A stretch of 64,000 bases of DNA from DATARR01 sp034666985 (GCA_034666985.1 JAXDKS010000022.1:191085-255084); one strand, 5' to 3'; shown: positions 37,690 to 45,741, counted from the stretch's first letter. Program-made: numbers and translations. The notes: a model not told the origin generated them from the sequence alone.

Positions 37690-38724
37690 ATGAAATCGAG
37701 GGCGATCAAAATGCCAGAGGACTTATGGGAGTTCCTGGGGAATCTAGGGAAGGACCTTGGGTACAAGGACCCCAGAGGTCTTCACTCGCGACTCGTTCGC
37801 GAGATGGTGTCGGCTGCGGCCACTAAGTGGCAGGAGTCACCCTACGTGGCGAGGTCGGCCCGGAATGTCGTCCTCGTCACCAGAGATGGGCATCTGTTTT
37901 ATCGGCAAGTTCAGGTTCTGAAACTCAATAAGAAGCGGGATAGACTTCCCTGCCTTCTTGACTTTCACGCCTCCAGACGGGCTGACATCGGAGGGGTGGC
38001 GTGGTTCCAGCCAAGCTGGTTCCTCAACCACTTCGCGGCTTGGCATGGGGAGGGCGTGTCGATCGTGGCGGACAAACCTCTGGACACCTGGGTAGACCGC
38101 CACGGGACAGACGCTAAGATGGCCGACCTTCTCGTAAACCAGGGCTCCGAGCGGATACTCACGCGGGAGATCGTAGCGGGCCTCAAGGACTACGTGCAGT
38201 GGAAGGGGACCCAGCGTGAAGAGGATCGAGTGGACTTCCCTATCGACATTCCTACGCTCAATCTGGAAATCATCGTCATCGTGGATATGGCCCTCTACCG
38301 AAAGACCGTGATCACCGAGTCCGACAAGCAGGAGATAGCCAACCTCAAAGTAGAGTTTCGGAGCCGCGAATTGGCCCGGTTCGAAGGCGATGTGATCGGC
38401 CGAGACGCATTCAATCGGATGAGCCTCCCTCTTCTGGGGAGGTGCCTAATAGGATCCCCTGGGCCCAACGCAGAGAAGATCCGTAAAGGGGTTTACGATC
38501 CCGAAGCAGAGATGCGGCAAAACTTGGATGATTTGAAGAAGCGGATCGAGTTCCTCGCCCAGGCCAAGGTGAAAAGCGAGCCGGTGGTACCACCAGAGGA
38601 AAGGGAAGCCCTCCAGAACGCTCTCATGCTCCCCGAATCATTCCTTTATTACAAGTTAGGCTGGCCTTCCCCCTACTTTGGCATAGAAGTCGGAATCCAA
38701 TGGGAGAAACCGGAGAAGCCGTGA
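37690..38724 (+). CDS. Unknown protein with possible N-terminal ribbon-helix-helix
   Basis: 344 residues, cytoplasmic, no membrane segment. The first ~45 residues (KMPEDLWEFLGNLGKDLGYK, then RLVREMV) look like a small RHH-type DNA-binding or dimerisation unit. The rest is mixed alpha/beta with a strongly hydrophobic strand (LEIIVIVDMALYRKTV) and a charged helix before the C-terminus. I recognise no catalytic motif or family. GAGGGGGG precedes ATG 37690. Lower GC than the flanks, divergent from a secreted unknown. Together they look like an acquired module. Confidence 0.65.
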   Translation: MKSRAIKMPEDLWEFLGNLGKDLGYKDPRGLHSRLVREMVSAAATKWQESPYVARSARNVVLVTRDGHLFYRQVQVLKLNKKRDRLPCLLDFHASRRADIGGVAWFQPSWFLNHFAAWHGEGVSIVADKPLDTWVDRHGTDAKMADLLVNQGSERILTREIVAGLKDYVQWKGTQREEDRVDFPIDIPTLNLEIIVIVDMALYRKTVITESDKQEIANLKVEFRSRELARFEGDVIGRDAFNRMSLPLLGRCLIGSPGPNAEKIRKGVYDPEAEMRQNLDDLKKRIEFLAQAKVKSEPVVPPEEREALQNALMLPESFLYYKLGWPSPYFGIEVGIQWEKPEKP

Positions 38725-39550
38725 ACTTCACGCCGCTGTGCCCCAGGGACTTATCGTTCTTGACGCCTTTGAGCACTTGGTAGCTCCTCAGGGTCGGAGT
38801 TCCGTCGGCGGGAGCCGTCGTGCCCGGCGCGGAATCCGGCACGGCGATGTCCGCGGCGGGCAAGATCGTCCTTCTGCTCTCGGCTTCCGCAGCGGAAGGA
38901 GCTGAGACCCCGCGAACTATCTGGCCGAAATTCTGCTGGAGTTCCCGAACGCCTGCGGAAGAGTCCTCGCCCGGGTGGCCGCTTTCCTGAAGCGAGCCGA
39001 GAACGATCCGGGGCTAAAGCTCGAGACACCGGGTTCCTGATCCGGTCCAAGGGTCCGTTGTACTGGATCAACGGGTCGTTGCCCCGGGGCATCGGGCCGA
39101 TGTACGAGATCATCGGGACGTCGTACGGGTACAGGATCTCTCAAGGGGTGTCTCAAAAGCTGATCTCCGCCTGACCGCCACGGACTACCGTCGGTAGCCA
39201 GGGATATTCAATCCCTGGCGCCATCTCGGCCCGCCTCCATCCCCGGAGGGGGACGCAGGCTTCCCAGGAGGCGGGCCTCCTTCGGGCAGAACGGCGGCGT
39301 CCTTGGACTCGGCGGCCGCCGTCCCTTCTCAGTTGTCAAAGAACGCCCCCCAGGCGCGCGACCCCAAGAGCTCCCGACCGCGGCTGAGGGTCGACCGCGT
39401 CACCCGATCTCTGCCGCCCCATCGGACGGGACGCCAGAGACTCGTGGATCGTCTCTTCCGACGGTGATCCTGGTACTCACGGGCGATCTGCATCTACTCC
39501 TCAGTATGCGTTAGCTTGCCGGGTTCCGTGGAAAAATGTCAAGGAGGATC
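38725..39550. other. Intergenic stretch with decayed coding remnants
   Basis: No intact gene. On the plus strand ~38905-39036 reads LEFPNACGRVLARVAAFLKR and continues to a stop. After a likely frameshift, the frame running to 39173 includes four units of the 21-bp repeat. A short hairpin GCCAGGGAT-ATTCA-ATCCCTGGC lies at 39197-39219. The rest (39220-39540) shows nothing I can name. Confidence 0.4.
39058..39141. repeat. 21-bp tandem repeat, short array (4 units)
   Basis: Four consecutive, diverged 21-bp units beginning TTGTACTGG, TTGCCCCGG, ATGTACGAG and TCGTACGGG, with a conserved ATCGGG-like second half. Same family as the long array at 40234-40542. Confidence 0.7.
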
Positions 39551-39579
39551 TTGACACTAAGGCGCAAGCGACGTACTCT
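39551..39579 (+). promoter_or_regulatory. Promoter of the 39706 gene
   Basis: Perfect -35 TTGACA (39551-39556), 17-nt spacer, TACTCT (39574-39579) as a weaker -10. Predicts a leader of about 120 nt. Confidence 0.6.
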
Positions 39580-39646
39580 ATGCGCATCGATCGAGTATGA
39601 CACCACGGTAAGCCGAGAAGAGGCTTCGAGGTAAGCGATTTGATTT

Positions 39647-39696
39647 CCGGCGCCAAGACGGCGCCGGATGTCGAGCCCGGAGGGGCTCAGAAAGGA
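39647..39696 (+). promoter_or_regulatory. Structured leader and ribosome binding site
   Basis: Two hairpins in the leader of the next gene: CCGGCGCC (39647-39654) with GGCGCCGG (39660-39667), and GAGCCC (39673-39678) with GGGCTC (39683-39688). AAAGGAG (39690-39696) follows nine bases before the ATG. The second hairpin sits just ahead of the Shine-Dalgarno and could affect initiation. Confidence 0.5.
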
Positions 39697-39705
39697 GAAG
39701 CAGTC

Positions 39706-40116
39706 ATGGCACAGAGAGAGACGAGGAACGCAGGAGTCCTGGGCGACTTGCATCGTCTGTCGGTGACGATGGAGGCCAACAAGGAGGAGCTTCCGCAGTT
39801 GGAGCCGTTCCGGCTCAAGCTCGGAGGCATCGTCACCCAGTCCATGGACGTCGGCAAGCAGCAGGCGGCGTTCACGGCCAGCAAGCAGGAGGCCTCGAAG
39901 CAGCTCCGGCAGCTCCTCACCGAGGGGCAGCGGGTGGCCGACGTGATCCGCACGGTGGTGAAGGACCACTTCGGACCCCGGGAAGAGAAGATCGCCGAGT
40001 TCGGCGTGCAGCCGTTCCGCGGCCGGAAGGTGAAGACGCCGCCCGGGACGCCGCCCACGCCCACCACCCCGCCGGCGTCCGCCGGCTCCGCAGCACCCGC
40101 CAAGTCGAATCAGTAG
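39706..40116 (+). CDS. Unknown 136-residue protein with helical core and Pro/Ala tail
   Basis: The start ATG 39706 is fixed by AAAGGAG. Residues ~8-90 are almost wholly helical and charged (LHRLSVTMEANKEELPQLEP, QAAFTASKQEASKQLRQLL). A basic patch around FRGRKVK precedes a disordered PPTPTTPP-type tail. No membrane helix or signal peptide. Not recognised; the helix pattern suggests a small coiled-coil or structural protein. It has its own promoter, structured leader and terminator, so it is a single-gene transcript, and arrays of the 21-bp repeat lie on both sides. Confidence 0.75.
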   Translation: MAQRETRNAGVLGDLHRLSVTMEANKEELPQLEPFRLKLGGIVTQSMDVGKQQAAFTASKQEASKQLRQLLTEGQRVADVIRTVVKDHFGPREEKIAEFGVQPFRGRKVKTPPGTPPTPTTPPASAGSAAPAKSNQ

Positions 40117-40124
40117 TCTGTCCT

Positions 40125-40165
40125 GCGGGGGGCGCGCTCGTCGCGTCCCCCCTCTTTTTCTTTCC
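40125..40165 (+). terminator. Intrinsic terminator of the 39706 gene
   Basis: GGGGGGCGCG pairs with CGCG-T-CCCCCC across a CTCGT loop, then TCTTTTTCTTT. It begins nine bases after the stop codon. Confidence 0.85.
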
Positions 40166-40233
40166 TCTTTCCCCCCTGAGATCGAGCCCTCGACCGGGAC
40201 AACGGCCTGTCGTACGCGGAGGAGGGGCCTCCG

Positions 40234-40542
40234 GCGTACCGGTCCACCGGCCCATTGCACCGGTACATCGCTTCGTTGTACTGGGTCAGCGGGACGTTGC
40301 ACCGGGACATCCGTCTGTTGTACCGGTACGTCGCCCCGTTGTACCGGGTCAGCGGCTCGTTGCACCAGTACATCGGGACGTTGTACCGGGTCAGTGACCC
40401 GCTGCACCGGGACATCGGTTCGTTGTACCGGTACATCGGGACCTTGTACCGGGTCAACGAGACGTTGCACTGGGACATTGAGGCGTTGTACCGGGACAGC
40501 GACCCGTTGCACCGGTCCATCCGGCTGCTGTACCGGCCGAGG
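40234..40542. repeat. 21-bp tandem repeat, long array (~14-15 units)
   Basis: Units of exactly 21 bp, most starting TTGTACCGG or TTGCACCGG with second halves such as TACATCGGGACG or GTCAGCGACCCG. Thirteen clear units run 40255-40527, with partial ones on each side. As 21 is divisible by three and units lack stops, all six frames stay open and read as heptads; for example the minus strand repeats a Pro-Leu/Met-x-Arg-Tyr-Asn pattern. No ribosome binding site supports translation. Confidence 0.9.
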
Positions 40543-40549
40543 ACGGCAT

Positions 40550-40580
40550 GAAAAAAGGCAGGGCCGCTGAGCCCTGCCTC
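40550..40580 (-). terminator. Intrinsic terminator of the initiator tRNA gene
   Basis: GGCAGGGC (40571-40578 on the minus strand) pairs with GCCCTGCC (40557-40564), followed by six T on the minus strand. It ends the tRNA transcript 30 nt downstream of CCA. Confidence 0.9.
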
Positions 40581-40608
40581 TTGAACGCCCTGGGGGCGGA
40601 TGTGTCGA

Positions 40609-40685
<77 letters not shown>

Positions 40686-40778
40686 TCAGTCCTTCGCGCC
40701 GCCTCTTCTTCAGAAGGCGGACGGTCATAATCCCACAAGACGGGGGCGGTGTCAAACAGGCTCAGGGCGCCCCCGCCC

Positions 40779-40985
40779 GCCCTCACCCCCTACCCCCTCT
40801 CCCGACCACCCCGTCCCCCTCCCCGGGAGAGGGGAACGTAGCTGAGCGGTCTTGCCGTAGGGTGCGCTGTGCGCACCACGACCGTTGATGGTGCGCACAG
40901 CGCACCCTACGGGGATCTTGCTTTTCTCCCTCTTCTCCCGGCGGACGGGGGGGAGGCTGGGAGAAGAGGGCGGGGGTGATGAGGG
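40779..40985. repeat. Composite palindromic element containing repeat copy 3
   Basis: Core palindrome arms 40855-40877 and 40890-40912 (23 bp, perfect, 12-nt loop). Outside it, CCCTCACCCC and CTCTCCC blocks on the left face GGGAGA and GGGGGTGATGAGGG blocks on the right, a diverged version of the nested element at 29988-30195. Both share a GGGAGAGGGG-xAC-xTxGCTGA segment left of the core. It lies between the tRNA and enolase genes. Nothing else is seen in that 490-bp gap. Confidence 0.8.
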
Positions 40986-41178
40986 TCTTGGGTGGGGCGC
41001 TCTACGACGGTGACCAGCAGGATGGCCAGCGGCGCAATCGGTTCCGTTTTCCGGGCATCAGCCTTGCTTCAAAGCTCGCTTATGGGGGAATCCCTCTAGA
41101 AATGCTTGAGGCGGCGGGGTTTTACGGCTAACCTTTGCATCGGAGTGTAGAAGAAATACCTCGGTTCGGAGGGAGCGG

Positions 41179-42489
41179 ATGTTTTCCATTGAAGAGATCG
41201 TCGCTCGCGAGATCCTCGACTCGCGAGGGAATCCGACCCTGGAGGTCGATTGCATTCTGGACGGCGGCGTCGGCGGTCGGGCCGCGGTGCCGTCGGGCGC
41301 CTCGACCGGTAGCCGCGAGGCGCTGGAGCTGCGGGACGGCGGCAAGCGCTATGGCGGCAAGGGAGTGCGCAAGGCCGTCGCCAACGTGCTGGACGAGATC
41401 GCCCCGCGGTTGCGCGGCATGGACGCCCGCGACCAGGCGCGCATCGACCGGGCGCTGATCGATCTGGACGGCACCCCGGGCAAGAGCCGGCTGGGCGCCA
41501 ATGCTCTGCTCGGCGCCTCGCTGGCCGTGGCCCGCTCCGCGGCGGAAGCCAGCGGCCTTCCCCTCTACGCCTACGTCGGCGGACCCGCGGCCACCGTGCT
41601 ACCGGTGCCATTGCTCAACGTGCTCAACGGCGGCGCCCACGCCGACAACTCGGTGGATATCCAGGAGTTCATGCTGGTGCCCATCGGCTTCGACTCCTTC
41701 GCCGAGGCGCTGCGGGCCGGCGTCGAGGTCTATCACACGCTCAAGGGCGTGCTGAAGGCCGCCGGCCTGGTCACCGCCGTGGGCGACGAGGGGGGCTTCG
41801 CTCCGAATCTCAAGAGCAATCGCGAGGCGCTGGACCTGCTGGTCCAAGGTATCGAGAAGGCCGGCTACGCTCCCGGCAAGCAGATCGCCCTGGCCCTCGA
41901 CGTGGCCGCCAGCGAGCTGGTGGAGAAGAAAAAGGGTAAAGGGAAAGAGGGGACCCGCTACGCCCTGGCCGGCGAGGGACGCTCCGGGCTCGCCAGCTCG
42001 GACCTGATCGCCCTCTATCGAGAATGGCTCGACGCCTATCCCCTGGTCTCCATCGAGGATGGCCTCGCCGAGGACGACCGCGAGGGGTGGAAGGAGCTCA
42101 CGGCCGAGTTGGGGAGCCGCGTGCAGCTCGTGGGCGACGACCTGTTCGTCACCAATCCCGGCATCGTCGCCCAGGGGATCGCCGACGGCCTCGCCAACGC
42201 CCTGCTTGTCAAGGTCAACCAGATCGGCACCCTGACCGAGACGCTGGAGGCGGTGGAGATGGCCAAGACCCACTCCTATGCCAACATCCTAAGCCATCGC
42301 TCGGGGGAGACCGAGGACACCACCATCGCCGATCTGGCCGTCGCCGTCCGCGCCGGCCAGATCAAGACAGGGGCGCCGTGCCGCAGCGACCGCGTCGCCA
42401 AGTACAACCGGCTGCTGCGGATCGAAGAGGAGCTGGAGGGCGTGGCCACCTATCCAGGAGCCAGGGCCTTCCCCCGTTGGACTCCGTGA
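41179..42489 (+). CDS. eno: Enolase
   Basis: Converts 2-phosphoglycerate to phosphoenolpyruvate (glycolysis); 436 residues, Mg2+-dependent. Visible features: AREILDSRGNPTLEVD, PSGASTGSREALELRDG, GGAHADNSVDIQEFMLVPIG, VGDEGGFAPNL, SIEDGLAEDD (metal ligands), the catalytic Lys in LVKVNQIGTLTET and SHRSGETEDTTIADLAV. A short Lys-rich insertion (EKKKGKGKEG) lies near residue 255. Start ATG 41179 follows GGAG. The GTG of ftsB overlaps its stop by 4 nt. Confidence 0.98.
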   Translation: MFSIEEIVAREILDSRGNPTLEVDCILDGGVGGRAAVPSGASTGSREALELRDGGKRYGGKGVRKAVANVLDEIAPRLRGMDARDQARIDRALIDLDGTPGKSRLGANALLGASLAVARSAAEASGLPLYAYVGGPAATVLPVPLLNVLNGGAHADNSVDIQEFMLVPIGFDSFAEALRAGVEVYHTLKGVLKAAGLVTAVGDEGGFAPNLKSNREALDLLVQGIEKAGYAPGKQIALALDVAASELVEKKKGKGKEGTRYALAGEGRSGLASSDLIALYREWLDAYPLVSIEDGLAEDDREGWKELTAELGSRVQLVGDDLFVTNPGIVAQGIADGLANALLVKVNQIGTLTETLEAVEMAKTHSYANILSHRSGETEDTTIADLAVAVRAGQIKTGAPCRSDRVAKYNRLLRIEEELEGVATYPGARAFPRWTP

Positions 42490-42971
42490 CCCGGCCTGAA
42501 GCACCCGCCCGGAGCGATGCGTTCCGCCCTGTCCTGGGGGCGGCCGTCGTCCTCGTCTTCGCGCTGCTCGCCATCGCGGCGCTGAAGAGCTATCGCGACC
42601 TGGCGTCGGCGCGGGCGCACGAGCATCAGCTCGAGACGCAGATCGCGCAGACCAAGACCCGTAGCGAGAAGCTGCGCCTGCGCATCGACCGCCTGCGCCA
42701 CGACCCCGGCATGCTCGAGCGGCTGGCCCGCGAGGATCTGGGGATGGTGCATCCGAGGGACGTGGTCATCGAGTTGCCGGAAGAGGCCGGCGTGGCGCCG
42801 GGCCCTCGCCCTCCGGTCCAACCCCCGGCCCCCTCTCCCGCCCCTTCCCCTCCCCCCTCCCCGGGAGCGGGGGAGACTCTGCATGCCGTCACCCCAGAGG
42901 CGGGTTTGGTCGGTCCACCGGCTCCTTCGCCGGCGGCCGTCCCCGTTTCCGGTCCCCCCGGGCGAGAGTGA
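42486..42971 (+). CDS. ftsB: FtsB/DivIC-family cell division protein
   Basis: 161 residues from GTG 42486 (GTGA overlap with eno, a common eno-ftsB arrangement). One membrane helix (~residues 17-33), then a periplasmic coiled coil (HEHQLETQIAQTKTRSEKLR) ending in the septum-initiator motif LAREDLGMVHPRDVV. This protein links the FtsQBL complex to septal peptidoglycan synthesis. The last ~60 residues are a Pro-rich low-complexity tail with no family counterpart. The DNA encoding it resembles the dispersed palindromic element, and the 3' end overlaps the convergent antiporter gene by 83 nt. Confidence 0.83.
   Translation: MTRPEAPARSDAFRPVLGAAVVLVFALLAIAALKSYRDLASARAHEHQLETQIAQTKTRSEKLRLRIDRLRHDPGMLERLAREDLGMVHPRDVVIELPEEAGVAPGPRPPVQPPAPSPAPSPPPSPGAGETLHAVTPEAGLVGPPAPSPAAVPVSGPPGRE
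42821..42879. repeat. C/G-run repeat inside ftsB, related to the composite palindromes
   Basis: Runs such as CCCCCGGCCCCCTCTCCC followed by CCCTCCCCGGGAG match, in order, the middle arms of the elements near 30010 and 40795. Here they are read as the Pro-rich tail of FtsB. Confidence 0.5.
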
Positions 42972-44274
42972 CCTTCAGAGCCGGCGGGGTGATCAGGGTG
43001 GTGACGACCACCATCACCACCACCGCCGCGAAGACCTTGGGCGCGATCACCCGCTCGCCGTGCAGCAGGAGCTGAGCGCCGATCCCCGCGAAGATCAGGC
43101 CCACCTCGCCGCGCGGGATCATGCCCACCGCCACCGAGACGCGGTCCAGTCCCCGCTCCAGCACGCCGGCGGCGCAGATCAGCTTGCCGGCGATGGCGGC
43201 CAGCGACAGCAGGGCCGCGAAGCCCAGCACCTCCACGTGGCCGAAGGTCGAGAGGTCGACCCGCGCGCCCATCAGCACGAAGAACACGGGCACCAGGAAG
43301 CTCGCGATGGGCTGCACCAGCTCCTCGATGGTGTGCTTGGTGCGCTCGCCCAGCTCGCGGTAGCGCACCGGGTCGAGGATCAGGCCGGCCGCGAAGGCAC
43401 CCACGATGGCCGCGAGGCCGATGCGGTCCGCCAGCCAGGCGAGCAGGAAGCAGACGGCGAGCGACACGGCGATGAGGGTGCCGCGGACGTTCAGCAGGCC
43501 GGCCAGCCGGTAGATCCTGGGGACGATCCAGCCGCCCACGAGGATGGCGCCCACCAGGAAGAGCAGCGCCTTGGCGATGATCGCCAGCGTGTCGAGCGAG
43601 CTGAGGGTCCCCCCGCTCCCTCCGCTCCCTCCGATATTGGCGGCGCTGATGGTGCCCGCGACCACGGAGAGGATGACCAGGCCGAGCACGTCGTCGATCA
43701 CCGCCGCGCCGAGGATGATCTTCGCCTCGCGGGTGGCGACCTTCCCCAGGTCGCCCAGCACCCGCGCCGTGATGCCGACGCTGGTGGCGCAGAGGGTGGC
43801 GCCGATGAACACGTGGGTCAGGGTCTCCTGCTCCGGCAGCAGCCAGGCCGAGACTCCCCAGCCGAGGAAGAAGGGGACGATCACCCCCAGCACCGCCACC
43901 AGCAGGCTCGACCATCCCACCGACAGCATCTCCCGGACGTTCGACTCCAGCCCCACCTGGAAGAGGAGGAGGATGACGCCGAGTTGGGCCAGGATCTCGA
44001 GCCCCGGGTCCGTGGCCAGGAAGCGGAAGCCGCCCCAGCCCAGGAGCGACAGGTTGCCCAGTACGATGCCGAAGAGGAGCTCGCCCAGCACGGCCGGCTG
44101 GCCCAGGCGCTCGAAGAGCTCGCCCCCCAGCTTGGCCGCCGCGAGGATGATCACCAGCCCGAGGAGGACCGGCACCACCGGCCCGCCGTGGCCGCCCGGA
44201 GACCCCGGAGATGCACCGGCGGCGGCCGCCGCCGGGAGAGCGGCGAAGAGCCCGAGCAGGGCAACCTTGCGCAT
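42889..44274 (-). CDS. Cation:proton antiporter (CPA2/Kef-type)
   Basis: 461 residues: signal-like first helix, then about 12 membrane helices of the Na+/H+ exchanger fold. LFQVGLESNVREM, TLCATSVGITARVLGDLG and the ion-binding acidic pair in GAAVIDDVLGL are typical of CPA2. No TrkA-N regulatory domain follows, so it is a NapA/GerN-like single-domain antiporter rather than full KefB/C. The C-terminus is a short basic tail. Probably exports Na+ or K+ in exchange for protons. Converges on ftsB with an 83-nt overlap. Confidence 0.9.
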   Translation of the reverse strand: MRKVALLGLFAALPAAAAAGASPGSPGGHGGPVVPVLLGLVIILAAAKLGGELFERLGQPAVLGELLFGIVLGNLSLLGWGGFRFLATDPGLEILAQLGVILLLFQVGLESNVREMLSVGWSSLLVAVLGVIVPFFLGWGVSAWLLPEQETLTHVFIGATLCATSVGITARVLGDLGKVATREAKIILGAAVIDDVLGLVILSVVAGTISAANIGGSGGSGGTLSSLDTLAIIAKALLFLVGAILVGGWIVPRIYRLAGLLNVRGTLIAVSLAVCFLLAWLADRIGLAAIVGAFAAGLILDPVRYRELGERTKHTIEELVQPIASFLVPVFFVLMGARVDLSTFGHVEVLGFAALLSLAAIAGKLICAAGVLERGLDRVSVAVGMIPRGEVGLIFAGIGAQLLLHGERVIAPKVFAAVVVMVVVTTLITPPALKVTLARGDRKRGRPPAKEPVDRPNPPLG

Positions 44275-44317
44275 GCCCCCATCTTATCGCGGCCAAACTC
44301 ATAGCGGCCAAACGGTG

Positions 44318-44347
44318 ACGCCCTGCCGAGGGGTCCCGGCAGGGCGT
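44318..44347 (-). terminator. Terminator between cold-shock and antiporter genes
   Basis: Perfect 11-bp stem ACGCCCTGCCG (44318-44328) with 44337-44347, 8-nt loop, 26 nt past the csp stop. The better T-tract (TTTATCTT) is on the plus strand; on the minus strand it acts, if at all, through stem strength. Confidence 0.6.
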
Positions 44348-44373
44348 TTATCTTGTGAGCGGGCCGAAGCGGC

Positions 44374-44580
44374 TCAGGAGATTTTGACGACGTTCTTGGC
44401 CTGCAGGCCTTTCGGCCCCTCCACCACGTCGAAGGAGACCCGATCTCCTTCGCTCAGGGTGCGGAAGCCCTCGGCGATGATGGAGGCGTGATGGACGAAG
44501 ACGTCCGCGCCCCGCTCCCGCACGATGAATCCGTACCCCTTGGCGTCGTTGAACCACTTCACCGTACCTTGTTCAGCCAT
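44374..44580 (-). CDS. csp: Cold-shock domain protein
   Basis: 68-residue single OB-fold nucleic-acid chaperone. GTVKWFNDAKGYGFI carries RNP1 and DVFVHHASI carries RNP2, the aromatic RNA-binding surface. Usual length. ATG 44580 follows AAGGAG by eight bases. The region upstream (to ~44820) has no other gene and may form the long leader typical of csp mRNAs, but no cold box was identified. Confidence 0.95.
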   Translation of the reverse strand: MAEQGTVKWFNDAKGYGFIVRERGADVFVHHASIIAEGFRTLSEGDRVSFDVVEGPKGLQAKNVVKIS

Positions 44581-45025
44581 GCTCTTGCTCCTTGCAACAA
44601 AGAAACAGGTTTGTCGTTCGCCGCGCGAGGCGGCCTCCTCCGAGCCCCCGAAGGGGCGAAAAACCATCAAACGGGACCTCCAGGCTCTCCTCCTGGGCGT
44701 CGAAGCCGGCGCTCGGCGGTTTGCAAGGAGCTGCGCTCGATCGGTTCAGCGAGCGCGCTCGCTTCGACACTCAGGGCTCTAGGCTCTCTCGCGTCTCCCT
44801 TGGCCTGGCGGTCCTTATATTACAAACGACTAAGATATATGCGCTTGAGCTGGTTGCTGCGGAGGGATACGGGCGGGGTGATCTCGTGAAGTGAAGCCGC
44901 TGTCCAACCTTTATTCTTATGCGCTGATTCGGAATTTGAGCGGACTATGGCACCTCCCTGGGGAAAAATCAAGAGGGAATCGCAGGAATCGCATCGCAAC
45001 CGGAGCGTCCGGTAAGATCGCCTCC
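44581..45025. other. Divergent upstream region of csp and the YceH-type gene
   Basis: 445 bp. An AT-rich patch at 44811-44840 (TATTACAAACG, then AAGATATATG) stands out in this GC-rich context and may hold the csp promoter reading leftward (TATAAG on the minus strand). No confident -35. No other gene seen. Confidence 0.35.
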
Positions 45026-45688
45026 ATGTCGACGTCGACGCGCATCCCGAGGCAGCTCGATCCGATGGAGATCCGGGTCCTGGGCTCGCTGCTCGAGAAG
45101 GAGCAGACGAACCCGGAGACCGTCCCCATGACCATCAACGCCATCCTCCTGGCGTGCAACCAGAAGACCAACCGCGAGCCGGTGATGCAGCTCACCGAGG
45201 ACCAGGTGGTCACCGCCCTCGACCGCATGCGGCAGGACGTCCTCGTCTGGCGCACCGAGGGGGCCCGCACCGAGCGCTGGCAGCAGAGCGTGGTGCGCCG
45301 CTGGGGGCTCGACCGGGCGGGCAAGGCCCTGATGACCCTGCTCCTCCTGCGCGGTCCCCAGACCCCGGGGGAGCTGCGCACCCGCAGCGAGCGCCTGCAT
45401 CCCTTCGCCTCCCTGGAGGAGGTGGAGGACGCGCTGCGCCGCCTCGCCGGCATGGACGAGCCCCTGGTCAGGGAGCTGCCGCGCCGGCCGGGCCAGAAGG
45501 AGATCCGCTGGGTCCACCTGGTGGGAGAGCTGGCTCCGGAGCCCGAGCCCCAGGAGGTCGCCGAGCCCCCGGAGGCGCTGCTCGCCACTCCCCGTCCTGG
45601 ACTGTCCGCGCGGGTCGAGCGCCTGGAAGAGCTGGTGGAGAAGCTCGCCGGGGATCTGGAGGAACTGAAACGCCAACTCGGGATCTAG
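45026..45688 (+). CDS. YceH/UPF0502 (DUF480) family protein
   Basis: 220 residues from ATG 45026, chosen because homology starts at LDPMEIRVLGSLLEKE. Two winged-helix units are typical of the family: NPETVPMTINAILLACNQKT with VTALDRMRQDVLV, and LRGPQTPGELRTRSERLHPF with VEDALRRLA. The C-terminal ~45 residues form an acidic linker plus a coiled coil (RVERLEELVEKLAGDLEEL). Function unknown, possibly a regulator. Palindromic repeat copy 4 starts on the last base of its stop codon. Confidence 0.87.
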   Translation: MSTSTRIPRQLDPMEIRVLGSLLEKEQTNPETVPMTINAILLACNQKTNREPVMQLTEDQVVTALDRMRQDVLVWRTEGARTERWQQSVVRRWGLDRAGKALMTLLLLRGPQTPGELRTRSERLHPFASLEEVEDALRRLAGMDEPLVRELPRRPGQKEIRWVHLVGELAPEPEPQEVAEPPEALLATPRPGLSARVERLEELVEKLAGDLEELKRQLGI

Positions 45689-45741
45689 TAGGGTGCGCTG
45701 TGCGCACCGTGAACGTTGAGGGTGCGCACAGCGCACCCTAC
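45688..45741. repeat. Palindromic repeat, copy 4 of 4
   Basis: Perfect 21-bp arms 45688-45708 and 45721-45741 around a 12-nt loop. The left arm begins at the G of the TAG stop of the YceH-type gene, so it is transcribed with that gene and could act as a 3' end. The selD gene ends 85 nt further on. Confidence 0.95.

Noticed and set aside
39058..40542. CRISPR array
   Set aside because: Units are contiguous 21-mers with no unique spacers and there are no cas genes.
40255..40551. 98-residue heptad-repeat protein on the plus strand
   Set aside because: All frames of a 21-bp repeat without stops stay open; no ribosome binding site, and it runs into the tRNA terminator.
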